This document shows positions 52,810-59,373 of a stretch of DNA of 59,373 nt, piece after piece. The DNA is taken from contig JACZJI010000019.1 of the NCBI GenBank assembly GCA_014860665.1, positions 1-59,373 of the forward strand, read 5' to 3'. Position 1 is the stretch's first letter; every line of letters starts with the position of its first letter. The notes under the pieces were generated by a model that worked only from the letters and a program-made list of their open reading frames with translations, searched no databases and was not told the DNA's origin. A program made the position numbers and the translations under genes. This DNA comes from Bacteroidales bacterium (GTDB lineage: Bacteria > Bacteroidota > Bacteroidia > Bacteroidales > F082).

Positions 52810-53631
52810 TTAGGTGAGCCGGATACCGGTTGCAAGCATGGTATACATCAGATAAATCCCTATAAAATAGAATATAGAGCTCACCACATCAATCCACATC
52901 AGGGGAGGCAGGGGTTCAAGTTGCAGGCCTTCTTCAGAATGATGTGTCCATAAAACGGGGATTAGAATAATGAGTCCGAATAGGTAAGTCATTCGGGAAG
53001 CAAAGTCGCTTTGGGTGAAAATAAACAGAAAAGTCAGAAGCCATGGAACCAGATAAGCCATTAAATAATAAGAAAATCTGATCCTTTTATTTTTTAGGAA
53101 TTCATCCGGCATGCTGAGCATGATTAATCTTCCCATGCCAACCCCTGACAGATACAGAAAATAAAAGGAAATCATAACTACTACTAGCATCATGATGCTT
53201 CCGAAGTTCATCAAGGTAGTTACTTCATAGGTTCCGGTTTTAAAAATGCCGTTTTCAGCAAAAGTTCCGAATGCATTGCCCAATGCAAAGATGATAAGCC
53301 AGATCAGAAAAAAGTGAAAAGCCTGACTTTTTCGTCGTACAAAAGCATATATAATCATCCCGATAAGAGCGAGGATCAGATTCATAAAAGGCCTGGAGAG
53401 AAAAATCGTGATAATGCTGTCTCTTGTCCAGTCAGGGCTGGCTGATTTTGTCAGGAAATGAACGCTTTTTAAGTGAAGAGCTGCCTGGATGTTGAGATCA
53501 TAGCTGAAATAAAGCAAAGTGAGTTCAGAAAGCAGTCTTAGCAACACAAAAGCAAACAAAGCTGCAATCAGGGAAATAAACATGATTTGAATCAGGTTGC
53601 TCCAACGGTTTTTTATCAAAGGTTCTTCCAT
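52810..53631 (-). CDS. Membrane protein of unknown function
   Basis: 273 residues with about seven hydrophobic spans, for example IMFISLIAALFAFVLLRLL, FMNLILALIGMIIYAFV, MMLVVVMISFYFLYLSGV and FSYYLMAYLVPWLLTFLFIF. The loop between spans 1 and 2 is the largest. I do not recognise the family. It reads in the same direction as the BNR-repeat gene, 105 nt upstream of it. No motif suggests transport or catalysis. Confidence 0.65.
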   Translation of the reverse strand: MEEPLIKNRWSNLIQIMFISLIAALFAFVLLRLLSELTLLYFSYDLNIQAALHLKSVHFLTKSASPDWTRDSIITIFLSRPFMNLILALIGMIIYAFVRRKSQAFHFFLIWLIIFALGNAFGTFAENGIFKTGTYEVTTLMNFGSIMMLVVVMISFYFLYLSGVGMGRLIMLSMPDEFLKNKRIRFSYYLMAYLVPWLLTFLFIFTQSDFASRMTYLFGLIILIPVLWTHHSEEGLQLEPLPPLMWIDVVSSIFYFIGIYLMYTMLATGIRLT

Positions 53632-53814
53632 GAATGGGTCAGCTACTTTCTTTATGTAAAAATAGAAAGATTTGGATTAAGTCGGAAGCTGCAAGACCAA
53701 AGTCGGAAACCGGCAGGAGATGCCAGGTGTGGCGACTCTGATGGTTTATACATTTCACCTTGTGAGTTTCGTTTGTCCTTCTGAGCATCGCGAAGAATCT
53801 GTATTTGATTATTT

Positions 53815-54097
53815 GCCCGTATTTATAGAGGTTATTGTTTTGTATAGAGCAAAATCACCTATCAACGCCGTCCCTATCGCGAGGACCCCGAAGGCTTTCG
53901 GGGGAGGAAGCCATCTCCTTATCAGGAAAGTTTGATGTTATAAATGAGATTGCTTCTTCACGCTTGCCCACAACCCACCTGAAGTTCATCGCAATGACGC
54001 CCGTTTTTATAGATGTTATTGTTTTGTATAAAGCAAAATCATCTATCAATCCCGTCCCCATCGCGAGGCGCGCAGCAACGAAGCGATCTCCTTATTA
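53815..54097 (+). repeat. Two direct copies of a ~105-nt spacer repeat
   Basis: Copy 1 is about 53815-53925 and copy 2 about 53999-54097. Both begin gcccgt, pass through gttattgttttgtata and gcaaaatcacctatcaa-like words, then ccatcgcgagg, and end near atctccttat. They differ by scattered bases and by the middle hairpin (ccccgaaggctttcgggg in copy 1). The rest of spacer 53632-54166 holds a ctgagcatcgcgaagaatct element (about 53780) and tttagcctttagcc words at 54138. No gene. Confidence 0.75.
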
Positions 54098-54166
54098 ACC
54101 AGGTAACGGGTGCTGGTTCCGGACTTTATACTTTGAATTTTAGCCTTTAGCCTTTAGATTTCAAAA

Positions 54167-55420
54167 TCAATCATCATTATAAACCTTTTCATCCGGGAAG
54201 AAAGCGCCTTCGGCATCGTTTTCCGTGTCGCGGCTTTTGAGCTTTTGTGTTAGAAAATCTTTATAAAACTCGTGCTGGATTACCAAATCCATAATTTCAT
54301 TGGTGCCGGTCCAGATGGTGATGAGCCTGACATCGCGCAGCATCTTTTCTACGGGATAAATGTTGGTGTAACCGATACCGCCCATAATTTGCATGGCATG
54401 ATTGACCACTTTCCAGGCCGATTCGGTGGAGAATTTCTTGGCTTCCGAAACCATCTGGCGGATTTGCCCGGCAGATGCATCAGAGTCTGCCATTTTAGCG
54501 GCCATGTAATTGATGGCTCTGGAAGCATCCAGCATTGTCAGGCATTCAGAAACTTTGGCGTTTACGGCTTCAAAGACACGGATTTTCTGACCGAATGCCC
54601 TTCTTTTGTCGGCATAACGGGCAGCCACTTCAAAAGCGCCGCGGGCCATGCCTACCGCGCCGCCTGCGGAAGTCATTCTTTCGGGGACCATCATCTGGTG
54701 AAATACGCGCGTTCCGTTTCCGATGCCCGCTTCACCACCCAAAACATTTTTCAAAGGCACGGCCGCATTTTTAAACACCAGTCTTCCGGTGCCGCCGCCG
54801 CGGGTTCCCATGAGTCCGTAAACATGTTCCACTTCGACTCCCGGACCGCGTTCAACCAAAAAAGCTGTCATGGCTTTTTTAGGATCGTCGATGCCTTCAA
54901 CAATGGCGTAAACAAGCAGCACATCTGCCCCTTCGGCACCTACAACAAAACGTTTTTGTCCGTTGAGATAAAAGACGTCGCCTTCTCTTCTGGCTTTGGT
55001 GGTGGCTGCAAAAAAGTCAGAACCGCCGCGGGGTTCTGTCAGTCCTTCGGCCACACCGATTTCTCCCTTGAGCATGGGAACCAGGAACCGTTGTTTTTGT
55101 TCTTCAGTCCCGAAAACATGGATGGCTTCGCCCACGATGGAAACCAAAGAATAAAGGCATCCGAGCGAAGTGCCCAGCACCCCGACTTCTTCCAGTGCCA
55201 CCATTTCGCTGCTCCACGGCAGGCCAGAACCGCCCCATTTTTTGTCGAACCGCAAACCCAGCAGGTTTCTTTTCCCTGCTTCCTGAATAAATTCTTTGGG
55301 ATAGCGGACTTTGTCGTCATCCATATCCAGCAACAGCTGACGGGGTACCCATTTTACAAATTCCTGAACTTTTTCCTGCAACAGCTTGTCTTCGGCTGTC
55401 ATTAATGGATTTATTGGCAT
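54167..55420 (-). CDS. Acyl-CoA dehydrogenase (isovaleryl/long-chain-like catalytic layout)
   Basis: 417 residues, slightly longer than the usual 380. N-terminal helical domain, the FAD-stacking block [22 protein letters not shown], and the C-terminal bundle with [14 protein letters not shown] and [30 protein letters not shown]. The usual catalytic Glu before G-T (as in IYEGT) is Thr here. A Glu is present in [13 protein letters not shown], the position used by isovaleryl- and long-chain-type enzymes, so the protein is probably active with its base moved. It oxidises an acyl-CoA at C2-C3 and passes electrons to ETF. No beta-oxidation partners lie nearby. Confidence 0.92.
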   Translation of the reverse strand: MPINPLMTAEDKLLQEKVQEFVKWVPRQLLLDMDDDKVRYPKEFIQEAGKRNLLGLRFDKKWGGSGLPWSSEMVALEEVGVLGTSLGCLYSLVSIVGEAIHVFGTEEQKQRFLVPMLKGEIGVAEGLTEPRGGSDFFAATTKARREGDVFYLNGQKRFVVGAEGADVLLVYAIVEGIDDPKKAMTAFLVERGPGVEVEHVYGLMGTRGGGTGRLVFKNAAVPLKNVLGGEAGIGNGTRVFHQMMVPERMTSAGGAVGMARGAFEVAARYADKRRAFGQKIRVFEAVNAKVSECLTMLDASRAINYMAAKMADSDASAGQIRQMVSEAKKFSTESAWKVVNHAMQIMGGIGYTNIYPVEKMLRDVRLITIWTGTNEIMDLVIQHEFYKDFLTQKLKSRDTENDAEGAFFPDEKVYNDD

Positions 55421-55558
55421 GACTTTAATATTTTGGGTTGTTTAGGTCAGGTCGATGTTTTGATATCAATCCCGCGGTTAAAACAGGATTGTACTGTCCA
55501 AAAATAACAAATCCACAATCAAAATCCCAGAGAAACTGTTCTTTTTCAGGGAAAAGAA

Positions 55559-56992
55559 TTAATCTGTCTTTGGTTTGTCTTTTAGCTCATCAAGTATCTT
55601 TTGAAAATCCGGGGAAGATTTCAGCTTTTGGAAATAGGCATTCTCCCTGATTCTGTATGCGTCATTAAAACCGTGATCCAACGCGTCCTGAAGGGAAGGA
55701 AACACTTTTGCATCCTGGTTTGTGATGGCGTAATATTCGGCTTTCATCAAATAAACTTCAGAGTTTCCGGGATCAACCATCTCATAAATCATCAGGAACT
55801 TTTTGGTGGCATCCATTTGTTCGTTTTTGATGCTGCCGTCTGCATAGAGGTACGACATCAGACTCAGATAATTCAGCAGACGCTGATTCATCAGTTTTCC
55901 GGCTTCACTTTTTGCAGCTTTCTTTTTCTGGTAGATTCCTTCAATTTCGTGTTTCCACCAGGCAGCATCTTGTGAGCTTAGAGATTCTGTATATTTCTGC
56001 TGATATTCGGCTTCTGTTTTGTTAAACGAAGTTTCCTTTTTTAGCTGGTTCTTGTAATCCTGGTCGGTAGAAAGACGTTTGATTTCTTCCTGATAAGATG
56101 AAACTTCTGCCAGCCCTTCCAGGTTTTTTACCAACGCCTGATCAGCTTCCACTTGTTGCAGGTATTGATGTTTCTTCTTTGCATCCAAGCGTATTTTTTC
56201 ATAATTCATTTTTACACTGTCGATGACAGATTGGTCTATTGGAATGATATGTTTCCTCATGGCATCCAGCATCAAAAATTCGTAAGCCCTTTTGAAAACT
56301 TCAGCCGGTGGTAAAGCGTGCTTCCCTGGATAAACAATGAGCAGATTATTCATTCCCAACCTGTCAAGCTGAACTGCAAGATTTTTCAATTCCAGATAAT
56401 TAAAATCCAGGTTCCCTACTACTCCGACATAGGTAAGATGGTTATCAGGAATTTGCCGTATGCCAGGAAACCCGGCTTCAAGACCGATAGTCCCGGCTAC
56501 GCTTTTGTTGAACAATCCAATTCCTGCTGCTACACGCGCTCCTCCTGAAAATCCGGAGGTGTATATTCTTTGCGGATCAAGCGAAAATCGCTGCTCAACA
56601 TCCTGCATGAAATGGTACAGAATTTTATTACTCACACTTTCAGGTTGCCCGTTTTCCGAGTTGTTTGAAGCGACCAAAATAAAGTTCAGGCTTTGGGCAA
56701 CACTTTTATATTTTTTTACCACCAGCGCACCTCGGGCATGAGCATCAAAAAAGAAGACTACCGGATATACTTTGTTCGGGTTGTAATCCGAAGGGAGGTA
56801 AAGGGCATAAGATTCAGATGTGTCGGCTGCACAGGGAACGCGATCTACAACAACTCCCGGTTGAAAGGCGGCTAATGGTGCAATATTCGTTTGCTTATTT
56901 TCTTTTTTTTGCGAATTGTGACAAGACGCTGCAATCAATAACAAAGGAAAGATTAAAAACAGAGCTCTTCGGGGGATATTTTCGAAATTCAT
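55559..56992 (-). CDS. Lipoprotein with alpha/beta-hydrolase domain and helical C-terminus
   Basis: 477 residues. The lipoprotein signal ends LLLIAASC, with Cys24 as the lipid site. Residues about 55-250 read as an esterase/polyester-depolymerase-like hydrolase: YALYLPSDYNPNKVYPVVFFFDAHARG, and the nucleophile elbow TSGFSGGARVAAG with Ser in G-F-S-G-G. A later His in YPGKHALPPAEVF could be the catalytic base. The remaining part is helical and Lys/Glu-rich, ending in a TPR-like segment (YLMKAEYYAITNQDAKVFPSLQDALDHGF). Substrate unknown. It is probably anchored in the periplasm or at the surface. Confidence 0.75.
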   Translation of the reverse strand: MNFENIPRRALFLIFPLLLIAASCHNSQKKENKQTNIAPLAAFQPGVVVDRVPCAADTSESYALYLPSDYNPNKVYPVVFFFDAHARGALVVKKYKSVAQSLNFILVASNNSENGQPESVSNKILYHFMQDVEQRFSLDPQRIYTSGFSGGARVAAGIGLFNKSVAGTIGLEAGFPGIRQIPDNHLTYVGVVGNLDFNYLELKNLAVQLDRLGMNNLLIVYPGKHALPPAEVFKRAYEFLMLDAMRKHIIPIDQSVIDSVKMNYEKIRLDAKKKHQYLQQVEADQALVKNLEGLAEVSSYQEEIKRLSTDQDYKNQLKKETSFNKTEAEYQQKYTESLSSQDAAWWKHEIEGIYQKKKAAKSEAGKLMNQRLLNYLSLMSYLYADGSIKNEQMDATKKFLMIYEMVDPGNSEVYLMKAEYYAITNQDAKVFPSLQDALDHGFNDAYRIRENAYFQKLKSSPDFQKILDELKDKPKTD

Positions 56993-57064
56993 TTTCTTGA
57001 TTTAAAATCAGTTAATTTCTATTAAGTTCTTGGGTTCCGTGAAAAAACCGTTTCTTAATATTTA

Positions 57065-57072
57065 TAACTTTG
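57065..57072 (+). promoter_or_regulatory. Probable -7 element of the lptE operon
   Basis: TAACTTTG matches TAnnTTTG fully, 15 nt before ATG 57087. The -33 region is not convincing. Its position argues against the TTG start at 57030, which would lie upstream of the transcript. Confidence 0.45.
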
Positions 57073-57086
57073 CAAAAAGCAAAATA

Positions 57087-57653
57087 ATGAAATTGTTGAT
57101 TCGCAATAAAAACGATTTTTTCTACAGGAATCTTTTCAAAGGTAAAATGATTTGGCTTGCCCGGATGGGAATGTTGTCGATATTTTTGTTTTTTTTCAAT
57201 TCCTGTGGTATCTATTCTTTTACCGGAGCTTCTATTCCTCCGGGAGCAAAAACAGTTTCTGTGCAATATTTTCCCAATAAAGCAGCTTTGGTGGAACCAA
57301 ACTTAAGTTCATCGTTTACAAATGCTCTGCGCGATATATTTACAACTCAGACCAACCTGGAGATGGTAACTAAAAACGGAGATCTTGCTCTGTCAGGGGA
57401 AATCACGGACTATACCATTACACCACAGGCTATTCAGGCAAACCAGACTGCAGCTTTAAACCGGCTGACAGTTACCGTAAATGTCAAATTTGTTAATAAG
57501 CTGGATCCTGCTAAGAGTTTTGAACAACAATTTTCGCAATATGTGGATTATTCTTCCAGCCAAAGTTTGGACCAGGTCAAAAACAGTCTTCTTAAACAGA
57601 TTACAGACAATCTTGCCCAAAATATTTTCGATAAAGCTGTGGTAAACTGGTAA
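57087..57653 (+). CDS. lptE: LPS-assembly lipoprotein LptE
   Basis: About 188 residues from ATG 57087. A TTG at 57030 is upstream of the probable promoter, and an ATG at 57147 is a fair alternative giving a classic short signal (MIWLARMGMLSIFLFFFNSC). The Cys of FFNSCGIYSFTG is the lipidation site. The mature part has the Bacteroidota LptE pattern: SIPPGAKTVSVQYFPNKA, LSSSFTNALRDIFTTQTNLEMV and LSGEITDYTITPQA. LptE plugs the LptD barrel and helps place LPS in the outer leaflet. It is followed 24 nt later by the next gene. Confidence 0.88.
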   Translation: MKLLIRNKNDFFYRNLFKGKMIWLARMGMLSIFLFFFNSCGIYSFTGASIPPGAKTVSVQYFPNKAALVEPNLSSSFTNALRDIFTTQTNLEMVTKNGDLALSGEITDYTITPQAIQANQTAALNRLTVTVNVKFVNKLDPAKSFEQQFSQYVDYSSSQSLDQVKNSLLKQITDNLAQNIFDKAVVNW

Positions 57654-57677
57654 TTAAATCTTTATTAAATTTGTAGA

Positions 57678-58499
57678 ATGAATAAGGAGCAATTTACCGA
57701 GTATTTGCTAAGTCCAGACCATTTGCGAAGTGCGTCACTTTCCGATCTGACGGCCTTTGTGAAGGAATTTCCTTATTGCAGTACCGGCCATGTGTTGCTT
57801 ACTTTGAAACTTTTCCTAGATGAAAATGTCATTTATAATTCAGAGCTGAAAACAACGGCTATTTATGCCGGGAGCAGAAAAATTTTAAAAAAACATATCG
57901 ACCGGCTTGGCGATTCACGGGTTCAAAGCGTTTTGCCTGATGAAGAAGTTGTTTCTGAAACAAAAAAAGAGGTTGTTGAAGAACAACCACCATCTGTAAA
58001 TGCAATGGGGACGGAAACCGTCGGGGAAGAAAAAACGGAAGTAATACAGGAAGAAAGTTTTGATCAGGCAAAAAACGAAGAAGCTCTCTACCGTGAGGTT
58101 GTTGAGCCAAGAGATCCGGGAAGCTATACTGTTGAGGAATTGAAAAGAATCATTGAGCGACGGATTCGTGAGATTGAAGGGAAAAAACAACAGGTTAAAA
58201 AATCAGAGGTTCAAAAGAATAAAGCTACATCAAAAACGGAAATTATTGATGAATTTATCAAAAATTCGCCTTCAATTTCCAGACCCAGAGTTTCCTTTTA
58301 CGATCCGGTTGATGTGGCAAAGCAAAGTGTAGTGGATCAGGAAAATATTGTAAGTGAAACGCTTGCAAAGATTTATATGGATCAGGGGTATGCAGAAAAG
58401 GCAATTCACATTTACGAAAAATTAATTTTGAAATTTCCCCAAAAAAGTGCGTACTTTGCAAGCCTTATTGAAGAGGCAAAAAATAACTTAAAAAATTAA
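57678..58499 (+). CDS. Conserved Bacteroidota protein with C-terminal TPR-like segment
   Basis: 273 residues. The N-terminal 80 residues are helical (MNKEQFTEYLLSPDHLRSASLSDLTAFVKEFPYC). The middle is low-complexity and Glu/Lys/Val-rich, and the last 45 residues form a TPR-like hairpin (AKIYMDQGYAEKAIHIYEKLILKFPQKSAYFASLIEEA). It lies between lptE and secG in a tight operon. Function is unknown; the position suggests an envelope-related housekeeping role. Confidence 0.8.
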   Translation: MNKEQFTEYLLSPDHLRSASLSDLTAFVKEFPYCSTGHVLLTLKLFLDENVIYNSELKTTAIYAGSRKILKKHIDRLGDSRVQSVLPDEEVVSETKKEVVEEQPPSVNAMGTETVGEEKTEVIQEESFDQAKNEEALYREVVEPRDPGSYTVEELKRIIERRIREIEGKKQQVKKSEVQKNKATSKTEIIDEFIKNSPSISRPRVSFYDPVDVAKQSVVDQENIVSETLAKIYMDQGYAEKAIHIYEKLILKFPQKSAYFASLIEEAKNNLKN

Positions 58500-58510
58500 A
58501 GTTCATAAAG

Positions 58511-58882
58511 ATGTACGTTTTTATTTCTATACTGATTTTGGTGATATGCGTTTTACTGGGACTTATTGTATTAGTACAGAACCCTAAAGGTGGTGGACTT
58601 GCTGCTAACTTTAGCGGTGGTACCCAGTTTATGGGCGCTCGCCAGACTGCTGATTTTCTAGAAAAAGCCAGTTGGGGACTTGCCATAGCATTATTGGTTT
58701 TAAGTCTTACTGCAACTATGATTATCCCAAGAAATAGTGGAACTACCTCCAATCAGCAGAACTCTGAATTACAGAATATGATTGATCATGCTAAGAAACC
58801 GGAAGCTAATTTCATGGCTCCTCCGGTAACCCAACAGCCTGCTGCAAAAACAACAACTCCTGAAAAAGGAACGAAAAAATAG
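58511..58882 (+). CDS. secG: Preprotein translocase subunit SecG
   Basis: 123 residues. Two membrane helices: FISILILVICVLLGLIVLVQ followed by the conserved NPKGGGLAANFSGG loop, then WGLAIALLVLSLTATMII. A Gln/Ala/Pro/Lys-rich tail of about 45 residues is typical of Bacteroidota SecG. It assists SecYE/SecA protein export across the inner membrane. It is the last gene before a clear terminator. Confidence 0.95.
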   Translation: MYVFISILILVICVLLGLIVLVQNPKGGGLAANFSGGTQFMGARQTADFLEKASWGLAIALLVLSLTATMIIPRNSGTTSNQQNSELQNMIDHAKKPEANFMAPPVTQQPAAKTTTPEKGTKK

Positions 58883-58902
58883 GAGCAGGTTTGAAGAAAT
58901 TG

Positions 58903-58943
58903 AAAAATGTCAGAATGTCATAGGCGTTCTGACATTTTTTTTT
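58903..58943 (+). terminator. Rho-independent terminator after secG
   Basis: Stem aaaaatgtcagaa / ttctgacattttt around an 11-nt loop, running into a T tract. It separates the lptE-secG operon from groES. Confidence 0.9.
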
Positions 58944-59010
58944 GTTCCCTGCTTTGGCATAAAATATGACACAGCTCAGGTAGTTTATTAATTTAAAAAC
59001 AGAAATCAGT

Positions 59011-59295
59011 ATGAAAACAGGTGAACAAATGATTAAGCCATTGGGAGACAGAGTAGTTGTTGTACCTGCTCCGGCCGAAAGTGTGACTGCAACAGGAATC
59101 ATTATTCCGGATACAGCTAAAGAAAAACCACAAAAAGGAACCGTTGTAGCTGTTCCGGAAGAAAATAAAGACAATAAAATTACTTTGAAAGCTGGTGATC
59201 AGGTATTATACGGAAAATATGCCGGTACCGAAATCACTGTCGGTGGCAAAGAATACCTTATCATGCATGAATCAGATATTTTAGCAATCATATAA
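59011..59295 (+). CDS. groES: GroES co-chaperonin
   Basis: 94 residues from ATG 59011; ATG 59029 ([17 protein letters not shown]) would give the more usual 88. It has the mobile loop [22 protein letters not shown] and ends [16 protein letters not shown], the standard GroES terminus. It caps the GroEL barrel during protein folding. No CIRCE element was found in the 125 nt before it, so heat control by HrcA is not evident. groEL starts 38 nt downstream. Confidence 0.97.
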   Translation: MKTGEQMIKPLGDRVVVVPAPAESVTATGIIIPDTAKEKPQKGTVVAVPEENKDNKITLKAGDQVLYGKYAGTEITVGGKEYLIMHESDILAII

Positions 59296-59333
59296 CATTG
59301 TAAATTAATAATAATATATAAAAATTTAGAAAT

Positions 59334-59373
59334 ATGGCAAAAGACATTTTATTCAACTTAGAAGCAAGAGAAG
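59334..59373 (+). CDS. groEL: GroEL chaperonin, N-terminal start only (cut by window end)
   Basis: Thirteen codons are visible, reading MAKDILFNLEARE, which matches the standard GroEL beginning. Its position directly after groES confirms the call. The rest is outside the window. Confidence 0.93.
   Translation, partial: MAKDILFNLEARE

Noticed and set aside
54272..55405. Long plus-strand open frame of 377 codons
   Set aside because: Antisense to the acyl-CoA dehydrogenase, and its protein has no recognisable motif.
58944..59010. CIRCE/HrcA operator before groES
   Set aside because: No TTAGCACTC / GAGTGCTAA inverted repeat is present.

Overview
The window looks like a chromosomal segment of a Bacteroidota bacterium, probably a Bacteroidales or Marinilabiliales relative. 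The evidence is a type IX-type C-terminal sorting domain, a CarboxypepD_reg/TonB receptor, SLBB and Wzi-type export proteins, weak Shine-Dalgarno signals, frequent TTG/GTG starts, and promoters of the TTTG / TAnnTTTG type. No rRNA or tRNA gene and no CRISPR array was seen.

Layout. (1) 1-4166: the end of an IS256-type insertion sequence, then A+T-rich sulfotransferase and glycosyltransferase genes and a WecG/TagA-type transferase. (2) 4167-25700: a variable surface-glycan locus. It holds GDP-mannose/GDP-fucose genes (gmd, fcl, a GDP-mannose mannosyl hydrolase), a Wzx flippase, a Wzy-like polymerase, five further glycosyltransferases (GT2 and GT4), an acyltransferase and two tandem Wzi-like outer-membrane proteins. 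Nearly every gene or gene pair here is separated from the next by repeat-filled spacers. Five divergent four-helix-bundle (S23/IVP-type) genes, one of them broken, sit in these spacers between inverted copies of short-period repeats. (3) 25824-34661: a clean, repeat-free block with a large SLBB export protein, a Wzz-type protein, a PglC-like initiating transferase, a sugar aminotransferase, a WbpM/PglF-type 4,6-dehydratase and a WecA-like transferase. (4) 34808-39148: an outer-membrane barrel protein, a FemAB-like protein, an exosortase-family protein and a polysaccharide deacetylase. (5) 39184-59373: an MFS exporter, a TonB receptor with a structured leader and a small His/Cys protein, RNase H, a T9SS-type secreted protein with a tiny companion, aspS, a BNR-repeat secreted protein, acyl-CoA dehydrogenase, a lipoprotein hydrolase, lptE, a TPR-like protein, secG, groES and the start of groEL.

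How the genes fit together. Block 3 probably makes a UDP-4-amino-sugar, loads the first sugar on undecaprenyl phosphate and exports the polymer. Block 2 supplies GDP-fucose, side-chain transferases, flippase and polymerase. The Wzi-like proteins would act at the cell surface.

The most unusual signal is the repeat system of block 2. The short repeats that fill the spacers have also entered gmd (once) and fcl (three times) in frame, apparently without breaking either gene. The four-helix-bundle genes lie between inverted copies of whichever repeat is local. One such unit is preceded by a decayed copy of the first 48 nt of gmd, as if it had inserted there. A second candidate system is the exosortase/FemAB/deacetylase group together with a tiny protein carrying a sorting-signal-like C-terminus.
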